From: Algibacter pacificus
GTDB lineage: Bacteria > Bacteroidota > Bacteroidia > Flavobacteriales > Flavobacteriaceae
Direction of reading: 5' to 3'
Length of the DNA: 64,000 bases
NCBI RefSeq assembly: GCF_008033385.1
Contig: NZ_VOGY01000001.1
Span: 372,001 to 436,000, forward strand
The notes under the pieces were generated by a model that was not told the DNA's origin, ran no database searches, and saw only the letters and a list, made by a program, of their open reading frames with translations. This document shows positions 36,348 to 44,219 of this stretch, in pieces (the first letter of the stretch is position 1; each line of letters begins with the position of its first letter). Made by a program: the position numbers and the translations under genes.

Positions 36348-38084
36348 TTAATTTATTTGTACTAATGATCCTTTTAAAACGGCAATGGCACTGGTGGATA
36401 CTTCTGCGCCAGCACTACCTTCTGCTTTAAAATTTGCATTAGCTTTTAATTCTATATTGGTGCCTTCAATGGTAACGTCGCCGCTTGCTTTTATCACGAA
36501 ATCTTTACCACTTTCGGCGAGAATACCATCGGAGTCTAAGGTAATGCTATTGCTGTTTTCATCTTCAATAATAATAGAACCCGCATCCTCATCGATGGTT
36601 ATTTTTTTTCCGGCAGGGGTTTCAATGGTAATCGATTTTTTATCGTCGTTAAAAAGGAGTTTCATTTCGCTACGCGTAAAAAAGCCTTTTTCGTGATTAT
36701 CATCTGTCGCTGGAATGGGCGCTGGGTTTGCACTGCTGTTTAGCATGCCCAAAACTACAGCGTGATTGGGGTCGTCATTTAAAAAACCAACCACCACTTC
36801 ATCGCCTATTTCAGGTCTAAAAAAAGCGCCTCTATTTTCTCCGGCATCCAGAGCGGCCACTCGTGCCCAAATACCTTGTTCTTCGTTATTGATAATAGGA
36901 ATCTTAATTAAAATACGATCTTCTCCATCTGGATCCTCTTCTAATTGAGAAACAATACCCACTTGTAATCCATTTATAGCGGGTAATAACCCTGCTGCTG
37001 GACTAGCGTTTATATCATAAGTTTCGCTAAACCAAGTTGGATTCATCCCGAATTCAGCATCAATAGTCCAATTGCCTTCGGCAAGTTCATGCCGTACCGC
37101 ACTAATAAAAACGTTTCCATTAAAACGATCTCCGACGCCTTCTAAAGTTATTATACTACCAGGTTTTACTTCTGGAGTTCCTTGAAATTTTATGCGTCCG
37201 CGTGTTTTTGATAGTTGCTGAAAAAAGGCTTTAGAGTCACTCCAATCCTGTAATACTTTCGAGTTGTAGTTTCCGCCATGTTTTAGTTCTAGGTTTTCAA
37301 TACCAAAGATATCGGCCAATTCAGAAGATGATATATTCCCGTTTAAATTTAATTTAGGATCTTTAGCTTCGGCTTCTTCAATATCTTGGTCGGAAGCGTT
37401 CCATCCATAAGATGTAATTTTATTAAATTGATTTCTAGCGTCCATTTCGGCATCAAAAGCCAATAAATTATTTCCGAACGCTACGGTTAGAACAGATGCT
37501 TTTGATACCTCTGGTTTTTCAATAATTAATTTACCATTTTCTACATAACACACCTTGCCGTTGGCTTGTGCACGGGTCATTATAAAATCCCAGTCCGATG
37601 CTTGATATTGCACGAGCTCTTTATGTTCATAGTCGGTCGTTTCAATTTCAGTATCTAAATTATTTTTTCCGGCTATTTCTTCAATAATGGCACTATCAGT
37701 ACTTTCATAATAGTAACTGCTTTTTCTTCCTATAGTAGTTTTTACAGCTTTATCTCTACATTCTATAACCAGAACAGAAGCTGTTTCTCTAATTTTAATA
37801 CTATGTTTAATGATAAGGCCTTTAAACACGGTTTCGACATCGTTATGATAGCCTGCCTTTATTTCAATCTCATTTCCAGGAATTAAAATAGTTTCATTAC
37901 TTAATTCAAAATCTTGAGTAGCCGCTTCACCATCAAAAAGTACGATTTGAGCAAAAGGAATCCTGTTCACTTCTTTTTCAATAGCGATGTTTTTAACTTG
38001 AAAAACTTCTGATAAAGCTTCCCCGTTTACAATAATTGAAAAGGAGATTAAGTCCGCACTTTGTATGTTTGTGTTATTTGGCAT
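36348..38084 (-). CDS. VgrG-like central spike protein (Afp8/Pvc8-like)
   Basis: 578 residues. The N-terminal part contains gp27-like sequence (EFEVKNIAIEKEVNRIPFAQI-like, NEIEIKAGYHNDVETVFKGLI). The middle has the gp5 OB-fold with WARVAALDAGENRGAFFRPE and IGDEVVVGFLNDDPNHAVVLG. The C-terminal 90 residues are beta-helix-like repeats (KSITIETPAGKKITIDEDAG, GDVTIEGTNIELKANAN) that form the needle. It should trimerise, cap the tube and carry the PAAR tip. It begins with its ATG overlapping the LysM gene stop by one base. Confidence 0.92.
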   Translation of the reverse strand: MPNNTNIQSADLISFSIIVNGEALSEVFQVKNIAIEKEVNRIPFAQIVLFDGEAATQDFELSNETILIPGNEIEIKAGYHNDVETVFKGLIIKHSIKIRETASVLVIECRDKAVKTTIGRKSSYYYESTDSAIIEEIAGKNNLDTEIETTDYEHKELVQYQASDWDFIMTRAQANGKVCYVENGKLIIEKPEVSKASVLTVAFGNNLLAFDAEMDARNQFNKITSYGWNASDQDIEEAEAKDPKLNLNGNISSSELADIFGIENLELKHGGNYNSKVLQDWSDSKAFFQQLSKTRGRIKFQGTPEVKPGSIITLEGVGDRFNGNVFISAVRHELAEGNWTIDAEFGMNPTWFSETYDINASPAAGLLPAINGLQVGIVSQLEEDPDGEDRILIKIPIINNEEQGIWARVAALDAGENRGAFFRPEIGDEVVVGFLNDDPNHAVVLGMLNSSANPAPIPATDDNHEKGFFTRSEMKLLFNDDKKSITIETPAGKKITIDEDAGSIIIEDENSNSITLDSDGILAESGKDFVIKASGDVTIEGTNIELKANANFKAEGSAGAEVSTSAIAVLKGSLVQIN

Positions 38085-38773
38085 TAAGATACTTTTTCAA
38101 TAGGTGGAAATTTTATGTCTTGACCAACTTTTAGCTTTCTAAAATTGCTAAGGTTGTTTACGGCTGCAACTTGTAAATAGTATTTGCTGTCACCATAGAT
38201 GTTAAAAGTCATTAGTGGCAAGGTATCGCCTTCTTTTACGGTTCTAATATGTGTTAAATCGGGCGAGTTATTATTTTCTTTAGCGACACGTAAATCATCT
38301 TCAATAGAGCCTTTAAACTTGGTTTTTACTACGGCTCTAAGTGGGGTGCCATCGGGGGAAAACAATTTAAACTCGATAGACATCTCTAATAAGGTACCTT
38401 TAAAAAGGAGTGTGCCCCAACCAATCATGATATAATTAGGTTTGTGCTCGTCTCCGCTATAATCAAAAACTATTTTTTTAAAGTTTTGAATATCATCTAT
38501 AATACCATCACCAGAGGAATTATCTTGACCTTGAATAACGCCAGTACGATCGAATAAAAAGTCGGTTTCAAAATCTTCGGGTAAGGACCTCACAAATTTT
38601 GGCTGCGTGGCACTGGTGCCTTGGCCTTGGGCTTCGGTATATTCAACTTTATACTTTAGGGTGTATTTTTCAGGATTTAAGAGCGTATTAAATTCACCAT
38701 CGCCTACTTTTTTAGTGAATTTATCGTCCTTATAGCCTGTAACCTTTAGTTTTTTGAGTTCTCCCGTGTTCAT
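38084..38773 (-). CDS. eCIS inner baseplate protein, CIS_tube plus LysM (Afp7/Pvc7-like)
   Basis: 229 residues. The N-terminal 150 residues (LKKLKVTGYKDDKFTKKVG, EFNTLLNPEKYTLKYKVEY, KPNYIMIGWGTLLFKGTL) match the contractile injection system tube-end family. The C-terminal segment about 175-225 (TVKEGDTLPLMTFNIYGDSK, LKVGQDIKFP) is a LysM domain. In Afp7/Pvc7 such a protein binds the end of the tube on the spike side. The LysM here need not bind peptidoglycan. It may be a structural piece. Its ATG overlaps the stop of the small DUF5908-type gene. Confidence 0.9.
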   Translation of the reverse strand: MNTGELKKLKVTGYKDDKFTKKVGDGEFNTLLNPEKYTLKYKVEYTEAQGQGTSATQPKFVRSLPEDFETDFLFDRTGVIQGQDNSSGDGIIDDIQNFKKIVFDYSGDEHKPNYIMIGWGTLLFKGTLLEMSIEFKLFSPDGTPLRAVVKTKFKGSIEDDLRVAKENNNSPDLTHIRTVKEGDTLPLMTFNIYGDSKYYLQVAAVNNLSNFRKLKVGQDIKFPPIEKVS

Positions 38774-38934
38774 TACCGTTCGTTTTTACGATTTTGAATT
38801 TCTGTTACTTGTTCCAAACATTGGGCAATTAAATCGTTCGATTTACCACCCGAATTTTTATTGGGTGATGCGTTGGTTTGGCTGTCATCGTTTACATTGA
38901 TCTTTATAAGTAATTCTTTGATTTCTATGGGCAT
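38773..38934 (-). CDS. Small DUF5908-type eCIS protein, 53 residues
   Basis: A short open frame from ATG at 38934 to TAA at 38775-38773. It begins MPIEIKELLIKINVND and then runs through SQTNASPNKNSGG to an amphipathic end LIAQCLEQVTEIQNRKNER. The opening M-P-I-E-I-K-E-L-x-I-K is what I know for the DUF5908 family, found in contractile injection loci between the tube and LysM genes. It starts 2 bases after the second tube gene and its stop overlaps the next ATG, so translation is coupled. It is easily missed because of its length. Its function is unknown, possibly tube termination or baseplate contact. Confidence 0.8.
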   Translation of the reverse strand: MPIEIKELLIKINVNDDSQTNASPNKNSGGKSNDLIAQCLEQVTEIQNRKNER

Positions 38935-38936
38935 AA

Positions 38937-39377
38937 TTATACAAGTGTAAAATAGTTATAAGCTAATTCTATGGTTTCTATCGAGATTTTGTTTTCCTCA
39001 GCGTTAAAGTCGTCCACAGCCCATTTTACAGGGTAGGCGTGAACTACATTCCATGTTACTAAAGGTTCATGTTCTTCATTTAGCAATTTCACCGTAAGGT
39101 TTACGGGTTTAAATTGAAAACTTTCAATGGCATCTCTGCACCAATCAATAAGTTTAGAATTTGTAACCATGCCCCGTTTTAAAACCAGATTTGGAAACTT
39201 GGTTCTTACGGGAAATTTATGCTTAAATCTATTTTCACCACCTTCAGCAAACTCTTCGGTTTCAATATCAACGGAAAGTCCGGAGACCGATTGAAATTGA
39301 ATATCGGTCTCTTGAGAGGCTATCCCATCGAATTCGACTTTAAAATGAAAGCTAACTGGAGGATAGTATGTGCTCAT
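38937..39377 (-). CDS. eCIS tube protein 2 (Afp5-like, T4 gp19 family)
   Basis: 146 residues. YYPPVSFHFKVEFDG, FQSVSGLSVDIETEEFAEGG, FPNLVLKRGMVTNSKLIDWC and VTWNVVHAYPVKWAVDDFNA are the signature strands of the gp19/Hcp-like tube family. It shares the whole architecture with the preceding tube gene but differs in sequence, so it is likely the specialised ring that joins the main tube to the baseplate (Afp5 role). Its ATG overlaps the upstream tube stop by one base. Confidence 0.92.
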   Translation of the reverse strand: MSTYYPPVSFHFKVEFDGIASQETDIQFQSVSGLSVDIETEEFAEGGENRFKHKFPVRTKFPNLVLKRGMVTNSKLIDWCRDAIESFQFKPVNLTVKLLNEEHEPLVTWNVVHAYPVKWAVDDFNAEENKISIETIELAYNYFTLV

Positions 39378-39814
39378 TAATCGCCGTTTTGGATGGTTAA
39401 GCCTTCGTGTGCCACTTCCATAGATTCTATAGCGACTTCGTTACCGTCGCCTTTTAAATCTGTAGATTGTACTTTAACAGGAAAAGCATTTTTTACTTTC
39501 CAAACGACTACGGGTTCGTGATCTTCATTTAGAAGCTTAATAGTAATATCGCGACGTTCTATTTTGTTAAGTTTTACTGTATTCCACCATTGATAGAATT
39601 CATTATCATTCGCGAAAGTGCCACGTTTTAATGTAATGTTGCTAAATTTCTGCATGCCCGGCATTTTAATTTTACTATAATCCGGACTTGCACCATGTCG
39701 GTATTCAATTAATTCGGTTTCAACATCAAGTCCTGAGACTTCTGTAAACCCTATGTTTGTTCCTGCCCAATCTACTGAAAAATGGAACTTTACTAATGGA
39801 TATGTTTCGGCCAT
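39377..39814 (-). CDS. eCIS major inner tube protein (Afp1-like, T4 gp19 family)
   Basis: 145 residues. YPLVKFHFSVDWAGTNIGFT, EVSGLDVETELIEYRHGAS, FSNITLKRGTFANDNEFYQW and VVVWKVKNAFPVKVQSTDL correspond to the gp19/Hcp tube fold. It is likely to be the ring that stacks to make the inner tube. It lies 38 bases after the sheath gene. The EYRHGASPDY motif is the usual one in major tube subunits. Confidence 0.93.
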   Translation of the reverse strand: MAETYPLVKFHFSVDWAGTNIGFTEVSGLDVETELIEYRHGASPDYSKIKMPGMQKFSNITLKRGTFANDNEFYQWWNTVKLNKIERRDITIKLLNEDHEPVVVWKVKNAFPVKVQSTDLKGDGNEVAIESMEVAHEGLTIQNGD

Positions 39815-39852
39815 TTTATTTATATTTAAAGGTTAGTGATAGTTAATTTGAT

Positions 39853-41793
39853 TTATGCTTCTTGCATTTTATGAGAAAATTTCAATACAATAAATTCTGC
39901 TGGGCGTACAACTGCCATGCCTATTTCAACATTCATTATTCCATTTAATACATCGTCTGCCGTCATGGTTTCACCTAAACCAACACGCACGTAAAAAGCA
40001 TCATCTGCTTTTGCTCCAGCTAGTGCACCGGCTCGCCATTGTAGGGTTAAAAAGTTTTCTATCATGGCGCGTAATTTCACCCAAGTATTGGCATCATTAG
40101 GCTCAAAAACAAATTGTTCGGTTGCTTTTTTGATAGATTCTTCGGCCATAATATAAAAACGTCTTACCGATACGTAGCGCCATTCGTTATCATTTCCAGC
40201 AAGCGTGCGTGCGCCCCAAACCAAAATACCTTTGCCTTTAAATGGTCTGATGGCGTTTACAGATTTTCCAGCATTAACATCTACATTTAGATTTTTTTGT
40301 TCGTCGTGCGAAATATTCACTGTTGGGGCACTTACTCCGGTGATACTAACATTAGCAGGAGCTTTCCATACGCCTCTGTTATTGTCTACATTAGCATAAA
40401 TACCAACCATAGCGCCACTTGGAGGAAGAATAATGCTTTGTGCGCTTATGGCATTGATGATACCTTTGTATACGGGATCGATTTCTGATAAGGTATCCGT
40501 ATCCATTGCTCTAGCTGCGGCTAAATCATTTTTAAAGATGGTTAGTATAGCATCCAATTTGTCTTGTAATACTTGAAAAAGAGGTTTAACGGCAACGGCG
40601 GTTCCTGTTGCAGGGAAAACGTTGTTTCCGGTATTGGTTCCAATAGAAAAAGTTAAACTAGGAAAGGCTATAGCTGGATCTAATGGTGCCGCAGAAAGGT
40701 CGCCTAAAGCCGGACTAGCCCATGGCGATGGTCCTCCATTTGTAGAGTCGCTAAAGTGAATATAATCGTAAAATGTTTTTAATAAATTATGAAAATCTGA
40801 GTTTTCACTAATGTAGCGCGCGTGTATTGACGCCGTGCTCGATGCTATGGAAGTATTGCTATCTGCAAAAGATAATTCAAAGAACTCTTTAAAATAGTCG
40901 AATATATCTTCAGCGTAAGCGGGTAAATTGGCTAATGAAGGCGTTGCAGGTGCTACAGGGGGTGTAGTTGGTAATAAAGCAATATTCGTTAAATCGGTGT
41001 CTTTATTATTTATAGTAGACACAATAGTTGAATTGAAGAACGATTTTATAGATACTACCGGTGCTCCCTCTTTTGTAAAGGTTCCGGTAACAATAGCGTC
41101 ATAATCAATTTTAAAAGGCAATGTTGTTTTAATCCAAGGATAATATGCAGCTCCGTATTTAAGATTATTCATTCCAACATTATTTCTAAAGATATCTACG
41201 GGGTCTGAAGACGGGGTGGCTTCTTGGTCTCCATTAACAATATCCAATACCGCAAATCGATCTTGTAGTTTGTTACATTGTGCCAACATTAAAGCGTGTA
41301 CTTCTCCCGAATTTGCAGCGGTTAAATGCACGGTTTCAGGAATAACTAAGAGGGTAGGCGGATCTACTTTTTCTAAAGCATGTAAACCTTCAACTAATTT
41401 AGATTTATCAACTTCAGAAACATCAGTATTATAACTACCCACAGAAACGATATAACAATCGCCACCACCATTTATATAAAACATCCGTATGGCATCATAC
41501 AACAGGTTTATACTATTTATGTTGGCTGTTTTAACCGAATTATCGCTTTTTAAATCGATAGCTATAGTAGTTGGGTTTGGTGCACCTCCGAATAGAAATT
41601 CATAATCGGGTAAGGAACTAATTTTAATAGGTTTTATAATTCCAGACCCAGCATGATAATCTTGCCCATCAATAAAAGCTTTTTGGGTATACCCTATAAA
41701 GGCGGGTATAGCGGTTTCTACTTGTGCTACCGAAGGCGGAAATGTCGATATTTCTTCAACGTAGACTCCAGGTGTTTTGAACGATGTTGCCAT
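39853..41793 (-). CDS. eCIS contractile sheath protein (Afp2-4-like)
   Basis: 646 residues. It opens FKTPGVYVEEISTFPPSVA, the classical sheath N-terminus that holds the linker strand, followed by VETAIPAFIGYTQKA. Residues about 55-215 and 430-646 are the conserved sheath core (NGGGDCYIVSVGSY, RGVWKAPANVSITGV, GILVWGARTLAGNDNEWRYV, WRAGALAGAKADDAFYVRVG, MAVVRPAEFIVLKFSHKM). A stretch of about 200 residues between them (220-420) is Ala/Pro/Ser/Thr-rich and has no counterpart in the minimal sheath. Only one sheath gene is present, unlike the three of Afp. The insert is probably displayed on the particle surface. Confidence 0.93.
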   Translation of the reverse strand: MATSFKTPGVYVEEISTFPPSVAQVETAIPAFIGYTQKAFIDGQDYHAGSGIIKPIKISSLPDYEFLFGGAPNPTTIAIDLKSDNSVKTANINSINLLYDAIRMFYINGGGDCYIVSVGSYNTDVSEVDKSKLVEGLHALEKVDPPTLLVIPETVHLTAANSGEVHALMLAQCNKLQDRFAVLDIVNGDQEATPSSDPVDIFRNNVGMNNLKYGAAYYPWIKTTLPFKIDYDAIVTGTFTKEGAPVVSIKSFFNSTIVSTINNKDTDLTNIALLPTTPPVAPATPSLANLPAYAEDIFDYFKEFFELSFADSNTSIASSTASIHARYISENSDFHNLLKTFYDYIHFSDSTNGGPSPWASPALGDLSAAPLDPAIAFPSLTFSIGTNTGNNVFPATGTAVAVKPLFQVLQDKLDAILTIFKNDLAAARAMDTDTLSEIDPVYKGIINAISAQSIILPPSGAMVGIYANVDNNRGVWKAPANVSITGVSAPTVNISHDEQKNLNVDVNAGKSVNAIRPFKGKGILVWGARTLAGNDNEWRYVSVRRFYIMAEESIKKATEQFVFEPNDANTWVKLRAMIENFLTLQWRAGALAGAKADDAFYVRVGLGETMTADDVLNGIMNVEIGMAVVRPAEFIVLKFSHKMQEA

Positions 41794-41811
41794 AATTTTA
41801 AAGTTTTATGT

Positions 41812-42672
41812 TTAAATGAATATTTCAGAAATGGTTTTTATAATTGTACCACTACCATCTTTTTCAAAAACCAATGAATTTGGGGTCGCTACGGGTCTTC
41901 GTGCGGTAGTATTAAATGTGTAAGCTATAATGCCGTTCTTAACTAGGGGGAGAGTTGTTGGAGATTTATGGATCACGCTTCCGTCTTTGGCATTTAGATA
42001 GTGCCAAAATGTTTTTCGGTTTGCTAATTGGATCTTAAAATCGGGAGGGGAGAGAGGGAGATTACCAGAGGGTTCTAGTAAACTTTTTGTGCTATTATCG
42101 GCAGCAACAGATAAGGATATGATACCAAAAAGTTGCTGTCTTTCTTTAGAATGTATGCTATTAGAAAGTAAGGTGTTTGTAGCTGTTGAAATGCTATAAT
42201 TTTCAATGGCTGTGTGTGGTATATCAGATTCTGTGTTTATTCCGTTCCAATTTGCAATTTCGGTACTGGGTTGTTTATTCGAAAAATAATATGGTGTCAA
42301 GGGGACAGCCGGTACTGTTGAGTAATTTTCGAATATAGAATCTGTAATATATATTAAAAACTGTAAATTTTCATTTTGTGTTAAAGCAATAAAAGGTTTA
42401 TAGGTGTCTGCTATATTGGTTTCTTCAGCTTGAATTAATAATGAAAATCCGGTGTTGTTTTGTTTAAAAATAATTTTCTGGTTTGCAAGAATTTTTTTTG
42501 TTTGTTCCGTAGGTTGAATTCTTGCAAAGTCCTGGATATTATATTTTTCTAATTGTTCTTGTTTTAAATTAGGAGCATTCGCATCATCAAAAGGAGTTAC
42601 CCCATCATCTAAAAAGTAATGATGATAGAAATTCAAAGTACATAAAGGTTTATATGTAATATTGAAACTCAT
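41812..42672 (-). CDS. Uncharacterised eCIS protein between cap-type and sheath genes
   Basis: 286 residues without signal peptide or membrane helix. It begins SFNITYKPLCTLNFYHHYFL, and shows beta-rich segments such as FSLLIQAEETNIADTYKPFI and LQFLIYITDSIF. The C-terminal region has KTFWHYLNAKDGSVIHKS and ends VFEKDGSGTIIKTISEIFI. I associate this open frame with the gene that follows DUF4255 in other Bacteroidota eCIS loci but know no function. Its ATG overlaps the DUF4255 stop by four bases (ATGA). A terminal cap or sheath-end adaptor is a possible role. Confidence 0.65.
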   Translation of the reverse strand: MSFNITYKPLCTLNFYHHYFLDDGVTPFDDANAPNLKQEQLEKYNIQDFARIQPTEQTKKILANQKIIFKQNNTGFSLLIQAEETNIADTYKPFIALTQNENLQFLIYITDSIFENYSTVPAVPLTPYYFSNKQPSTEIANWNGINTESDIPHTAIENYSISTATNTLLSNSIHSKERQQLFGIISLSVAADNSTKSLLEPSGNLPLSPPDFKIQLANRKTFWHYLNAKDGSVIHKSPTTLPLVKNGIIAYTFNTTARRPVATPNSLVFEKDGSGTIIKTISEIFI

Positions 42673-43271
42673 TTTACAAAATCTTTTGTTTTTGCTGATA
42701 CGTTTGTGATAGCAGGTCTTATTTCGGAAATAGCTTCGCTATCGATTTCAATAAGACTTACTTTATATAACAAACTAGGAACAGATTTTCCACCTAGTGT
42801 ACCCCATATATAATTTAATTGTTCAAAAGTTGGGGTATATAGTTCTACAGTAAATTTAAATTCTTTTAAATCATCAAAAAGACTATTGCTAGATGTAAAA
42901 GGGGTGTTTTTTTGAGTAAACACCTTTTTAGAATGAAAAAACTCAACAATACTATTAATGCTAATTAATGCTTTATCATAAGATGTTCTATTCGCTGCGA
43001 ATAGAACATATAAATTTAAATATATTTTATTGTTTTTATAAATGGTTTTACCATTTTTAAAACGACTGTTTGGTCTGTTTTTTAAAGTGGTTTCCTCTTC
43101 CATATTTAGTAATGAAACCACCACACGATCTTTTATCTTGGTTACCGTAGCATCATCTTGTTTGGCGATATTCTCTAAAATGAGCTCACTATCGTCGTTT
43201 GGCTTGGTGCCTAAATGCGTATTAATTTGATTTACTAGTATTTCAAGAGTCTCATAGATCATACTTGTCAT
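42669..43271 (-). CDS. DUF4255 tube-terminator/cap protein (Afp16/Pvc16-like)
   Basis: 200 residues. MIYETLEILVNQINTHLG, KDRVVVSLLNMEEETTLKN, and YLNLYVLFAANRTSYDKALI are typical of the DUF4255/Pvc16 N-terminal family. The DxxVxVSLLNxEEE stretch is the most telling. In Afp and PVC the homologue caps the distal end of the sheath and tube. It is the first gene of the minus-strand run, so the promoter must lie in the 316 bases to its right. No consensus TAnnTTTG is visible on this strand there. Confidence 0.88.
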   Translation of the reverse strand: MTSMIYETLEILVNQINTHLGTKPNDDSELILENIAKQDDATVTKIKDRVVVSLLNMEEETTLKNRPNSRFKNGKTIYKNNKIYLNLYVLFAANRTSYDKALISINSIVEFFHSKKVFTQKNTPFTSSNSLFDDLKEFKFTVELYTPTFEQLNYIWGTLGGKSVPSLLYKVSLIEIDSEAISEIRPAITNVSAKTKDFVK

Positions 43272-43338
43272 TTAGATTCAATAAAAATAGTAAATTATTT
43301 TTGTTTTATGTTATGTTTTTTTCTTTTTGTTGAAGTTT

Positions 43339-43367
43339 TTTGTTTGATTTTCAGTTATTTATATTTG
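43339..43367 (+). promoter_or_regulatory. Bacteroidota-type promoter, plus strand
   Basis: TTTG at 43339-43342, a 17-base spacer and TATATTTG at 43360-43367 match the -33/-7 consensus. Transcription would start about 43374, leaving a leader of about 215 bases before the regulator. A small hairpin (43416-43437, AAAACGCTTT with AAAGTGTTTT) lies soon after the start. Confidence 0.5.
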
Positions 43368-43493
43368 TTTTGGATGAATGGGTAAATTTATATTTATTTA
43401 GTATTTTGTGTAAGAAAAAACGCTTTTAAAGTGTTTTTGTTAGTTGGTTTTATATATCTGGGGTTTATTTAGAAGGAATAATGAGGTTTATCT

Positions 43494-43545
43494 ATCATAA
43501 AAATTTCCTTAGAATTTGAGTAAAAAGAGGTGAAATTTTTATCAT
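43494..43545. promoter_or_regulatory. Inverted repeat upstream of Crp-type regulator
   Basis: Left arm ATCATAAAAATTTC (43494-43507) and right arm GAAATTTTTATCAT (43532-43545) match at 13 of 14 positions around a 24-base spacer. It could be a paired operator for the adjacent Crp/Fnr-type protein or an mRNA hairpin in the long leader. It starts 95 bases ahead of the regulator ATG. Confidence 0.4.
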
Positions 43546-43588
43546 CCAAAAAAATGGTGTTTTATTAAAAATAACGTTATTTGTAAAG

Positions 43589-44161
43589 ATGAAAAATATT
43601 AGAGCCTATATCGAAGAAACCATAACTGTAAACGATACAGATTGGAAGCTGTTTTCGTCTAAATTAATTAAGCGAGAGTTTCATAAAAAGGAACATTTGA
43701 TAGAAGTGGGGCAGGTAGAAAATTATATCTCTTTTATAGAATCTGGCATTGCGCGTTTTTTAATTCCGAAGGAAGACAAAGACAAAGAGATCACTTTCGG
43801 TTTTTGTTTCGAAAACGAATTTATTAGTGCTTACGATTCTTTTTTAACTCATAAACCTTCTTTATATGAAATAGAAGCATTGACCGATATGGTTATTTGG
43901 AGTATTTCTTATAAAGATTTGCAAGAAGTTTATCAAAAAAGTTTTGTTGGAAATGTTATTGGTCGTATGTCTTCCGAGCGCTTATTTCTTATAAAATCTA
44001 AACGAGAACAATCGCTTTTAAACGAAACTGCTGAAGAACGTTATTTAAAATTATTCACAGAGCGTCCTAATTTAATAAAGGAAGTTCCTTTAAAATATAT
44101 TGCCTCTTATATAGGTGTTACGGCTCAGGCTTTAAGCCGAATTAGAAAACGAATTTCTTAA
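43589..44161 (+). CDS. Crp/Fnr family transcriptional regulator
   Basis: 190 residues. Residues 20-130 form a cyclic-nucleotide-binding-like jelly roll ([36 protein letters not shown]). The canonical phosphate-binding cassette residues are not evident, so the ligand is uncertain. The C-terminal 25 residues hold a helix-turn-helix of the Crp_2 type ([19 protein letters not shown]). No iron-sulfur cysteine motif as in Fnr is present. It is divergent from the eCIS operon and 58 bases upstream of the desaturase gene, so it may control either or both. This is an inference from position. Confidence 0.85.
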   Translation: MKNIRAYIEETITVNDTDWKLFSSKLIKREFHKKEHLIEVGQVENYISFIESGIARFLIPKEDKDKEITFGFCFENEFISAYDSFLTHKPSLYEIEALTDMVIWSISYKDLQEVYQKSFVGNVIGRMSSERLFLIKSKREQSLLNETAEERYLKLFTERPNLIKEVPLKYIASYIGVTAQALSRIRKRIS

Positions 44162-44219
44162 CCTGGGTTCATTGTAATAACCATAAAGTATACAGACCTT
44201 TGTTTATTAAACAGAGTTT

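Larger units (their letters stand above)
43272..43588. promoter_or_regulatory. Divergent intergenic region between eCIS operon and Crp-type regulator
   Basis: 317 bases, very AT-rich, with no coding frame I can support. It must hold the promoter of the eCIS operon (minus strand) and that of the regulator (plus strand). A plus-strand Bacteroidota-type promoter and a long inverted repeat are listed as separate entries. On the minus strand I found no clear TAnnTTTG match, so the eCIS promoter may depend on an alternative sigma factor or an activator. Confidence 0.5.

Noticed and set aside
36069-36365. Plus-strand open frame of 98 residues opposite the PAAR gene
   Set aside because: It mirrors the Gly/Pro codons of PAAR. 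The PAAR frame has the family motifs and operon spacing.
16582-43271. Prophage or type VI secretion system
   Set aside because: No capsid, terminase, portal or integrase, and no TssBC/TssJLM/ClpV. The AAA+ ATPase, DUF4255, tape measure family and PAAR order are those of eCIS.
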